A stretch of 6,855 nucleotides of DNA from CBFGRU01 sp965651255 (lineage in GTDB: Bacteria > Planctomycetota > Phycisphaerae > Phycisphaerales > SM1A02), in contig CBFGRU010000170.1 in NCBI GenBank assembly GCA_965651255.1, forward strand, positions 1 to 6,855, in the 5' to 3' direction. Shown here piece by piece: positions 1-6,490 of this stretch. The translations under genes were made by a program, and so were the position numbers. Position 1 is the stretch's first letter, and each line of letters starts with the position of its first letter. Below the pieces are notes generated by a model. It was given only the letters and a program-made list of their open reading frames with translations. It searched no databases and was not told where the DNA came from.

Positions 1-3000
1 AGTCGCTGACGGACATGATCAAGGGCAAGCAGGGCCGCTTCCGCGAGAACCTGCTCGGTAAGCGCGTGGATTACTCCGCGCGGTCGGTCATTGTCGTCGG
101 TCCGCAGTTGAAACTTCACCAGTGCGGCTTGCCGAAGAAGATCGCGCTTGAGTTGTATCAGCCGTTCATCATCCGAAAGCTCAAGGAGCACGGACTCGCT
201 GACACGATCAAGAGCGCGAAGCGCATGATCGAGCGTCGCGCCCCTGCCGTGTGGGATATTCTCGAGCAGGTGATCTACCAGCACCCGGTGCTGCTCAATC
301 GCGCACCGACGCTGCACCGCATGGGAATCCAGGCGTTTGAGCCGGTGCTTGTGGAAGGCAATGCGATTCGCATTCATCCGCTTGTCTGTACGGGTTACAA
401 CGCGGACTTTGACGGCGACCAGATGGCTGTCCACCTGCCCCTCTCCGTTGAGGCACAGGCAGAAGCGCATACGCTGATGCTCTCGACGCACAACATCTTC
501 TCACCGGCGAACGGCCGCCCGATCATTTCGCCATCACAGGACATTGTGCTGGGCGTTTACTTCCTCACGCTGATGAAACGTGATGAGACGCCCGATGAGA
601 AACTGCCGTACTACAAGGACATGGTCGAAGCGATCATGGCCCACGACCACGGCAAGATCGACCTGCATGATCCGATCATGGTGCGCATTATGCGCTATGA
701 CGAACAAGTCACAGAGCAGCGAGGTCCGGTCGAGCCGCTGCCCAAGCATCGGCGTGTCCGCACAACGGTTGGCCGCCTTCTGTTCAGTGACATTCTCGCC
801 AAGGGCATGCCGTTCTATAACTGCTCGCTCGGCCAGAAGGGCTGCGCAAGGGTCATCGACGATACCTATCAGCGCATGGGACGCCCGGCAACGATCGATC
901 TGCTGGACTCGATGAAGGACATCGGGTTCGGGACATCAACTCGCTCCGGACTTTCCTTCGGTATCACCGACATCCGCATTCCATCGAAGAAACAGGAACT
1001 CATTTCCGAGACGCAGAAAAAGGTTGATCGGGTCGAAAAGGCGTTCCAGGCCGGTGCCATTACCGAGCGTGAACGGCACAACCAGTTGCTTGACCTCTGG
1101 GCGCACTGCCGCGAAACGATTTCGAAGGAACTGCTGAACACACTGAAGAACGATCGACGCGAGCCGGACACCGGCCGCGAACTCCCGGTCGATTCTGCCG
1201 AAGGCGAGCATTACTTCAACCCGGTGTACCTGATGGCAGACTCCGGCGCCCGCGGCAACGTCAGCCAGATGCAGCAGCTCGCGGGTATGCGCGGCCTGAT
1301 GGCAAAACCCTCGGGTGAAATCATCGAGACGCCGATTCGCGCGAACTTCCGCGAAGGCCTGAACGTGCTCGAGTACTTCTCCTCAACGCACGGCGCCCGC
1401 AAGGGTCTGGCCGATACGGCTCTGAAGACCGCCGACTCCGGTTACCTCACGCGCAAACTCTGCGATGTTGCGCAATCCGTCGTGGTCACTGAAGATGATT
1501 GCGGTACGCGCAACGGTGTTCGCAAACGCGCCATCTACAAGGGTGAAGAGATCGATGTCCCCCTGCGCGAAGCCATCATCGGCCGGACGGCGCGGCAGAC
1601 GATTTTCGATCCTCTGCGCGATGAAGTCGTCGTCGAAGAGAACAGACTCATCACCCCCGAGATCGCCTTGCGTATCGAATCGCTGGGTATTGATTCGGTG
1701 ATGGTGCGCAGCACGCTCACCTGCGAAACCGGAACCGGTGTCTGCGCCCGCTGCTACGGCATGGACATGTCCACTGGTCAGCTCGTGGAAGAGGGGCTTG
1801 CGATCGGCATTATTGCTGCCCAGTCGATCGGTGAACCGGGCACGCAGCTTACGATGCGTACCTTCCACACCGGTGGTGTGGCATCGCGCGGTTTGACCGA
1901 GACCAGTTACAAGGCCGCTTCATCCGGTATCGTTGAGATTCGCGAATGTAACCAGGTGGAAGTGGAGACCGAGGACGGAACGGTTCTCGTCGCGCTGAAG
2001 CGCAACGGTGATGTCGCGATCATCGATGAGAAGGGTCGCGAAATCGAGAAGCACAAGGTGCCCTACGGTGCGATCCTGCGCATCGGCCCCGGCGAAAAGG
2101 TCAAGAAAGGCCAGATTCTCGTCGAATGGGATCCACACCGAACGCCGATTCTCGCAGAGAAGAGCGGCATTGTCCGTTTCAAGGACATCATCGAAGGCGA
2201 AACCGTGCGCGTCGAAGCGGCCAAGGGTGGCGGCGACAAGCAGGAGCGCATCATCATCGAGCATACGGGTGAGAAGCACCCGCAGATCATCGTCGAAGAT
2301 GAAACGGGTCAGATTCTCGACTTCCACCACTTGCCCGCGAAGGCGCGCATCGAAGTGGAAGACGGCCAGACCATCAAGATTGGCCAGATGCTTGCTCGTC
2401 AGCCGAAGGGCGTTGCCGGTTCAGCGGATATCGTCGGCGGTCTGCCGCGCGTGACCGAAATCTTCGAGGCGCGCATTCCGAAAGATCCGGCAGTTATGGC
2501 TGAGATCGGCGGAAAGGTCGAGCTGTATTCCGACAAGCGGAAGGGCAAGATGACCGTGCGCGTGGTCAGCGATGCGGGGATCGAGCACGATCACCATGTA
2601 CCGCAAGGAAAGCACCTGCTCGTCCATACCGGTGACAAAGTCGATGCGGGCGATGCGCTGACCGAAGGGCCGTTGATCCCCGCGGACATTCTGCGCATCA
2701 AGGGTGAGGATGCGTTGTATCTGTACATGCTCGATGAAGTGCAGAACGTCTATCGAGCGCAGGGCGTACCGATCTCGGACAAGCACATCGAAGTCATTCT
2801 GCGGCAAATGCTCAGCAAGGTTCGCATCGCTTCGCCCGGCGACACCGTGTTGTTGCCGAACGAAGTCGTGGACAAGTTCAAGTTCCGCGAGCACAACCAG
2901 AACACCGAAGCGATGATGAAGATCGTCGATCCCGGCGACACTGGTTTGCCGGTCAATGCGCTGCTTCCGAAGGACGAAGTGCGCGAGGCGAACGCCGCAG

Positions 3001-3419
3001 CGGAAGCTGCAGGGAAAGCTCCCGCAAAGACTCGCAAGGGCAAGCCCGCAACTGGTCGAACGCTGTTGCTCGGCATCACGAAGGCATCGTTGCAGGCCGA
3101 GTCGTTCCTTTCGGGTGCATCGTTCCAGGAAACGACCAAGGTTCTCACCGAGGCGGCCTTGGCGGGGAAGGTGGATACGTTGCAGGGCCTGAAGGAGAAC
3201 GTCCTTCTCGGGCACTTGATCCCCGCCGGGACGGGCTTCCCGAATTATGTGAACTACCGCGTCAAGAAGCTGGTTGAGGACCCTTACGCGGATGAAGATG
3301 ATCTGGATGCCATGATCGAGGAGGCGGCAGCAACGGCTGAGGCCTATGGTGCAGACCGTGAGCCGGGCGTTGTGGAAGTGATCGCCGGTGGCGATTCACC
3401 GGAGGAAGCGAACGTCTAA
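1..3419 (+). CDS. rpoC: DNA-directed RNA polymerase subunit beta' (5'-truncated)
   Basis: This is the largest subunit of bacterial RNA polymerase and carries the catalytic magnesium site of the core enzyme (alpha2-beta-beta'-omega). The reading frame is open from base 3, so the gene begins upstream. By comparison with E. coli beta', about 325-330 N-terminal residues are missing, including the first zinc site and most of the clamp. Numbering from the internal Met at base 15: the active-site motif NADFDGDQM lies at 129-137, with magnesium ligands Asp131, Asp133 and Asp135. The bridge helix is at about 453-482. The second zinc site is complete (Cys496, Cys570, Cys577, Cys580). The trigger loop has Met614, Arg615 and His618. 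An insertion of about 180 residues follows (about 625-803), resembling the E. coli SI3 domain. The conserved LLGITKASL and SFQETT motifs lie near the C terminus, which ends in an acidic tail. TAA stops at 3417-3419 and a terminator follows. rpoB is expected just upstream. Confidence 0.99.
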   Translation, partial: SLTDMIKGKQGRFRENLLGKRVDYSARSVIVVGPQLKLHQCGLPKKIALELYQPFIIRKLKEHGLADTIKSAKRMIERRAPAVWDILEQVIYQHPVLLNRAPTLHRMGIQAFEPVLVEGNAIRIHPLVCTGYNADFDGDQMAVHLPLSVEAQAEAHTLMLSTHNIFSPANGRPIISPSQDIVLGVYFLTLMKRDETPDEKLPYYKDMVEAIMAHDHGKIDLHDPIMVRIMRYDEQVTEQRGPVEPLPKHRRVRTTVGRLLFSDILAKGMPFYNCSLGQKGCARVIDDTYQRMGRPATIDLLDSMKDIGFGTSTRSGLSFGITDIRIPSKKQELISETQKKVDRVEKAFQAGAITERERHNQLLDLWAHCRETISKELLNTLKNDRREPDTGRELPVDSAEGEHYFNPVYLMADSGARGNVSQMQQLAGMRGLMAKPSGEIIETPIRANFREGLNVLEYFSSTHGARKGLADTALKTADSGYLTRKLCDVAQSVVVTEDDCGTRNGVRKRAIYKGEEIDVPLREAIIGRTARQTIFDPLRDEVVVEENRLITPEIALRIESLGIDSVMVRSTLTCETGTGVCARCYGMDMSTGQLVEEGLAIGIIAAQSIGEPGTQLTMRTFHTGGVASRGLTETSYKAASSGIVEIRECNQVEVETEDGTVLVALKRNGDVAIIDEKGREIEKHKVPYGAILRIGPGEKVKKGQILVEWDPHRTPILAEKSGIVRFKDIIEGETVRVEAAKGGGDKQERIIIEHTGEKHPQIIVEDETGQILDFHHLPAKARIEVEDGQTIKIGQMLARQPKGVAGSADIVGGLPRVTEIFEARIPKDPAVMAEIGGKVELYSDKRKGKMTVRVVSDAGIEHDHHVPQGKHLLVHTGDKVDAGDALTEGPLIPADILRIKGEDALYLYMLDEVQNVYRAQGVPISDKHIEVILRQMLSKVRIASPGDTVLLPNEVVDKFKFREHNQNTEAMMKIVDPGDTGLPVNALLPKDEVREANAAAEAAGKAPAKTRKGKPATGRTLLLGITKASLQAESFLSGASFQETTKVLTEAALAGKVDTLQGLKENVLLGHLIPAGTGFPNYVNYRVKKLVEDPYADEDDLDAMIEEAAATAEAYGADREPGVVEVIAGGDSPEEANV

Positions 3420-3453
3420 GGCCTTCCCCCTGTCGGACGACAGAAGTATCTTC

Positions 3454-3490
3454 AAGGGGCTCATCCAGTGGGATGGGCCCCTTTCTTGTT
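3454..3490 (+). terminator. Intrinsic terminator of rpoC
   Basis: AAGGGGC (3454-3460) pairs perfectly with GCCCCTT (3477-3483). The stem continues through a possible U-G wobble (3461/3476) into CATCC (3462-3466) against GGATG (3471-3475), leaving an AGTG tetraloop. The stem is about 13 base pairs, and the T-rich run TCTTGTT follows at 3484-3490. It starts 35 bases after the rpoC stop codon. This is the expected position for ending the rpoBC transcript and indicates that the peptidase gene downstream has its own promoter. A short dyad, CTGTCG/CGACAG at 3430-3443, lies between the stop codon and the terminator; it has no T run and is probably incidental. Confidence 0.88.
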
Positions 3491-3737
3491 GCCTGATCTG
3501 GAAGATGTCCGATGCTTTTGGACGGATTATCCGAACGGGTGTATCCGGTACTGCATGTCCCTCCTGCCTGAAGCGGTGAGTTTCCCCAGATTTGGGGGTT
3601 GAAATGATGGCCGCATCCCTTGCGAGCGCAATGGTTTGGCGGTACCGTAATGGTGGGAAGGACGCGAGAGAACGCGCGGCCACTCTGTGTCGTGCTCGGA
3701 GAGAAACCTTCGCCACGGAACTGTCTGGAGACTTTCG
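3484..3737 (+). other. Intergenic leader upstream of the S8 peptidase
   Basis: This stretch holds no convincing gene; frames that run through it are overlapped by the peptidase gene or lack coding character. It should contain the peptidase promoter, because a strong terminator lies just upstream. I see no clear -35/-10 pair. The best candidate, TTGGAC (3518-3523) with TATCCG (3542-3547) 18 bases away, matches the consensus poorly. Several small dyads are visible: CGGAT-T-ATCCG (3523-3533), CCCCA/TGGGG (3584-3597), TTGC/GCAA (3620-3631), the palindrome CGGTACCG (3640-3647), and a longer-range 7-base pairing TGGCCGC/GCGGCCA (3608-3614 with 3676-3682). Confidence 0.6.
3727..3730 (+). promoter_or_regulatory. 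Ribosome binding site deciding the peptidase start
   Basis: GGAG lies seven bases before the ATG at 3738, an ideal Shine-Dalgarno spacing. It favours this start over the in-frame ATG at 3687, which would put 17 mostly polar residues in front of an otherwise classical signal peptide. The site sits within a small dyad, GTCT-GG-AGAC (3723-3732), that could partly mask it. Confidence 0.7.
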
Positions 3738-3797
3738 ATGAACATCAGACTCGTCGCACTGGCCGGACTCATTGCCGTTGCCCCGGCTGCATTGGCG
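3738..3797 (+). other. Sec signal peptide of the S8 peptidase
   Basis: The first 20 residues have the three parts of a signal peptide: a short basic start with Arg4, a hydrophobic Leu/Ala/Ile/Val core at 5-15, and an AxA cleavage motif (Ala18-Leu19-Ala20) followed by Gln21. No lipobox cysteine is present, so cleavage by signal peptidase I is expected, with release to the periplasm or outside. Confidence 0.85.
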
Positions 3798-6050
3798 CAG
3801 CTCGGTATCGCGCGGCCGGACGCTCCCAAGCAAGTGCCACAGGCACCGCTGGAAGTAAAGCCGATCGGAACCACCAATCGTCTCGTCGTGAAGTTCAAAG
3901 ACGATGCGTCGGTCAACGTGAATCCGAACGGCCAGGTCAGCGCTGTCGGCACTCACGAACTCACTCAGTTCCAGCAGGTCACGCAGAACTATGGCCTGTC
4001 AGTTTCGGCCTTCTGGAAGATCGACCGTTCCAAACTCGATGCGCTCCGCGCCAAGGCCGAGCTGCATAGCGGCAAGCCCCAGCCGGACCTGACGCGCATC
4101 GTGTACATCGATGTCACGAACCCTGATCAGATCGCACAAGCCAAGCGCGATCTCGCTCAGTTGCCGGATGTTCAATGGGTTGAGTGGGACTATGAAATCA
4201 AGCCGCACTCCACCAGTTCATCCAAGCCGCTTGCGAAGGAGTTCGGCCCGGCCCTGCCCGCAATGATGGGTGGCGGGACGGCGGACTTCACGGCGGCGCA
4301 GACGTGGTACAGCGTGATGAACGGCGGGTACGATGTGCCGAATCTGCACGATCGAGGCCAGTTCATTCTCGACAACAACCTTCAGCGGCCCGAATGGCCC
4401 GGCGGAAACGGCGCTCGTGGAGCGAACGTCCGGGTCGGTGTCATTGACTTTGCGGCCTGGAACGAACATGAAGATCTTCAGCCGGTGAACATGGAGCCGG
4501 GCGTTCCGATGCTCCCCCCCGGCATCGATCCGGAGATTTTCGGCGGATACAACCATGGCGCGGCGTGCCTCGGCATCATCGGTGCCCGTGACAACGGCTT
4601 CGGCATGACGGGAATCGCGCCGGAAGCAGAATTGTGGTTCTTCCCCTCGATCAGCTTCACCGGCGGTCGTCTGCCGGAAGCGTTCGTCGGCGCGTACACG
4701 ATTCTTGAGCGAGGAGATATTCTCTCGGTCTCGCTCGGTCTGGGTGATCGCCCCCTGTACTTTGAAGCCCTCAACGCCACGTTGATGCAGATCGGTGAGT
4801 CGATCGGCATCACGACGTTCATCTCAGCCGGAAACGATGCGAATGACCTGACCGAATTGGCGGTCCCGGAAGTGATTGACGAAGCGGGGTCCTTGCCTTG
4901 CGTGGTCGTTGGGGCCGGCTTCCCCGAGTTCCGACCTGACACTCCGACGGGCGGTGGTACTTCGCCGTTCGTACCGTTCAGTCGTCTCGGCTTTACCAAC
5001 CACCACTTCAACCTCGATCCGGCAGTGGATTCCGTCGAGGCGCTCGTGCACTCACAGTCGTGGGGCATCGAAGTCGCAACGCTTGGCTACGGTGATCTCT
5101 TCATCCCGGCAGGGAACGATTTCTCCGTCTTCAATCGCTCGTACACGTCCGATTTCGGTGGAACGAGCGCGGCCTGTCCGCTTCAGGCGGGCATCGCGGC
5201 CGGCGTTCAGGGATTGGCCAAGATGTTCTATGGCGCCCCCTTGCTTCCCAGCCAGATCCGAAGTCTCGTGGCTGGTGATGTGTTCCGCCAGGAGTTGACG
5301 CCCAGCGATATCTGGGTCAGCCACTCACCCGGCCCGAACGATACTCCCCCCGGTGACGGCATGGCCATCACCGTGAACGACAACGTGCAGATCGATCCGC
5401 AGACCGGCGCCCCGTTTGATGATTCGGAAGTCATCGGCGGCATGACGCGGGTCGACAACATGCTCTCGACGTTCTTCACCTCCAACTGGTGGAGCACGGA
5501 AACCGAAGTCTCGCACTTCGGTGTCATCACCGGCACCTATATCAGCGGTGGTCTGGTCGAGTTGGGCAACGTTGATGGTGCCGGCATTATCGTCGGATCC
5601 CAGCCATCCAGCCCGCGAAAGCACCCCGAAGTTCCGCCCTTCCCGCGTGCTCAATACGTGGTCTACGGGCAGATGACCGACCTGGGCATCGAGATTACGC
5701 CAACCACCAGCAATCCGCAGATCTTCACGTTCAACATCGCCTACGCCAGCGGCATCCGCATTGGCGCCCCGTTCGGTGGCCTGCGAGGTGTTGAAGTGTA
5801 CAACTGGCAAACCGAGCGTTGGGATTTCCTCGCGATTGATCAGCTCGCTGGCCAAGGTGTGACGACGGGACAGGCAGGGGTTCAGGTTGCCAACGGGTAT
5901 CTCAGCCCAGAGCGGAAGATTTACTTCCGTCATTGGATCATGGGCTACTCGTTCTCGGCGAATAATCGCTACTTCGAGTCCCTCTACGATCAGTTCCAGT
6001 TCGCCTCGACCTCGGGTGGCCCCGGTGGTGGTGGCGATGACCCCAGCTGA
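3738..6050 (+). CDS. Secreted subtilisin-like serine peptidase (family S8) with C-terminal beta domain
   Basis: This 770-residue protein is predicted to be an exported endopeptidase of the subtilase family. A signal peptide occupies residues 1-20 (MNIR, a hydrophobic core, then ALA before Gln21). Residues about 47-156 resemble an I9 inhibitor propeptide: they begin NRLVVKF and end VQWVEWDY, like the YVEPNY-type end of such prodomains. The catalytic domain has Asp237 (VGVIDFAAW...HEDL), His273 (NHGAACLGIIGA), oxyanion Asn366 (ISAGND) and Ser477 (GGTSAACP). All four functional residues are present and in the canonical order. The Asn-to-Ser distance is 111 residues against 66 in subtilisin, so this part carries an insertion. 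The C-terminal region, about 577-760, looks beta-rich and contains VEVYNWQTERWDFL. The protein ends in a Gly/Asp-rich tail, with no membrane anchor or sorting signal visible. The gene stands alone between two terminators. The fold is assigned confidently; the substrate is unknown. Confidence 0.93.
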   Translation: MNIRLVALAGLIAVAPAALAQLGIARPDAPKQVPQAPLEVKPIGTTNRLVVKFKDDASVNVNPNGQVSAVGTHELTQFQQVTQNYGLSVSAFWKIDRSKLDALRAKAELHSGKPQPDLTRIVYIDVTNPDQIAQAKRDLAQLPDVQWVEWDYEIKPHSTSSSKPLAKEFGPALPAMMGGGTADFTAAQTWYSVMNGGYDVPNLHDRGQFILDNNLQRPEWPGGNGARGANVRVGVIDFAAWNEHEDLQPVNMEPGVPMLPPGIDPEIFGGYNHGAACLGIIGARDNGFGMTGIAPEAELWFFPSISFTGGRLPEAFVGAYTILERGDILSVSLGLGDRPLYFEALNATLMQIGESIGITTFISAGNDANDLTELAVPEVIDEAGSLPCVVVGAGFPEFRPDTPTGGGTSPFVPFSRLGFTNHHFNLDPAVDSVEALVHSQSWGIEVATLGYGDLFIPAGNDFSVFNRSYTSDFGGTSAACPLQAGIAAGVQGLAKMFYGAPLLPSQIRSLVAGDVFRQELTPSDIWVSHSPGPNDTPPGDGMAITVNDNVQIDPQTGAPFDDSEVIGGMTRVDNMLSTFFTSNWWSTETEVSHFGVITGTYISGGLVELGNVDGAGIIVGSQPSSPRKHPEVPPFPRAQYVVYGQMTDLGIEITPTTSNPQIFTFNIAYASGIRIGAPFGGLRGVEVYNWQTERWDFLAIDQLAGQGVTTGQAGVQVANGYLSPERKIYFRHWIMGYSFSANNRYFESLYDQFQFASTSGGPGGGGDDPS

Positions 6051-6107
6051 TGCAATCTGAGTCACATCAGACCTCGCATCGCGACAAAAGCCCTCTTGCA
6101 TGCCTCC

Positions 6108-6140
6108 GCAGCCCCGCCAATGTGCGGGGCTGCTTTTCTT
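6108..6140 (+). terminator. Intrinsic terminator of the S8 peptidase gene
   Basis: GCAGCCCCGC (6108-6117) and GCGGGGCTGC (6124-6133) form a perfect 10-base-pair, GC-rich stem with a six-base loop. TTTTCTT follows immediately at 6134-6140. It lies 57 bases after the peptidase stop codon, in the orientation expected for plus-strand transcription. This is the clearest terminator in the window. It also argues against the plus-strand frame beginning at 6100, which would run through the hairpin. Confidence 0.93.
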
Positions 6141-6490
6141 ACTTCACGCAATACGGCTCGGTACGACCGAGGCGGATGACCCCCGCTCATGTTTGCGATC
6201 ATCGAATCATTCCTTCATTCCATTGAATGAACGTCTCAAACCGTTAACGAGCGTCTTCAACCCGTTCAATAGCAGATGGACCGGCAAGAATCGCATCCTG
6301 CAGCAAGCGGATAGAACTTTCATCCGAGCGAATGAACAACTCTTTCACCGGTTTGGAGTGCCGATTTGGTTCACCCAACCGGGTAGGATCGTTGCCATCG
6401 AGGAATGTCAACCGCCGCGGTAACCCGACTTGTCCGCGCAGAATCAATTACCAGACGCGGCATCGCGCGCATTGAGGTTTCCCGATACTC
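6141..6490. other. Gene-poor intergenic stretch
   Basis: These 350 bases separate the peptidase terminator from the last gene, and no convincing coding region is found. Two short frames compete over the same DNA: a plus-strand frame ending at 6423 and a minus-strand frame 6447-6244 of 67 codons that could start only at a TTG. Neither has a ribosome binding site, a recognisable motif or clear codon bias. The region is visibly richer in A and T than the flanking genes, especially at 6200-6270. It contains a perfect inverted repeat, TTCATTC/GAATGAA (6214-6231), and an imperfect 20-base tandem pair (6232-6247 and 6252-6269). The promoter of the downstream gene probably lies here, but no clear -35/-10 pair is seen. 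Confidence 0.6.
6214..6231. repeat. Perfect 7-base inverted repeat with 4-base spacer
   Basis: TTCATTC (6214-6220) and GAATGAA (6225-6231) are exact reverse complements separated by CATT. No T run follows, so it is not an intrinsic terminator. The size and symmetry would fit an operator for a dimeric regulator or a small hairpin. The half-site GAATGAAC recurs once at 6330-6337. The function is unknown. Confidence 0.5.

Noticed and set aside
1383..1868. A 161-codon open frame on the minus strand inside rpoC
   Set aside because: It is antisense to the most conserved part of beta' and its translation has no recognisable motif. Long antisense frames are expected opposite a gene with strong codon bias.
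2421..3215. A 264-codon open frame on the minus strand inside rpoC
   Set aside because: It overlaps conserved beta' sequence entirely and shows no ribosome site or family signature; it is a compositional shadow.
3655..3732. Resemblance to a cobalamin riboswitch (GGGAA, then CCACT-TGT-like bases, then a GTCTGGAGAC that recalls the B12 box)
   Set aside because: The conserved blocks match only partly, the second half of the core is missing, and the GGAG is explained by the ribosome binding site. The peptidase has no link to cobalamin.
3687..3737. Earlier ATG for the peptidase, adding 17 residues
   Set aside because: The extension is polar, would disrupt the signal peptide, and lies before a good ribosome binding site that serves the ATG at 3738.
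4514..4520. Run of seven C in the peptidase gene as a possible phase-variation tract
   Set aside because: It encodes Pro-Pro in frame in a proline-rich loop, is short, and lies far from the start; nothing suggests slippage.
5325..6101. A 258-codon open frame on the minus strand opposite the peptidase C terminus
   Set aside because: It has no family similarity that I recognise and is covered by the well-supported peptidase frame on the other strand.
6383..6411. Minus-strand TTGACA (6411-6406) as a promoter
   Set aside because: The hexamer at the right spacing (TCCTAC) matches the -10 consensus poorly, and no convincing minus-strand gene follows.
6100..6423. Plus-strand 107-codon frame after the peptidase
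   Set aside because: Its start lies just upstream of the terminator hairpin and the frame runs through it. There is no ribosome site and no protein signature.
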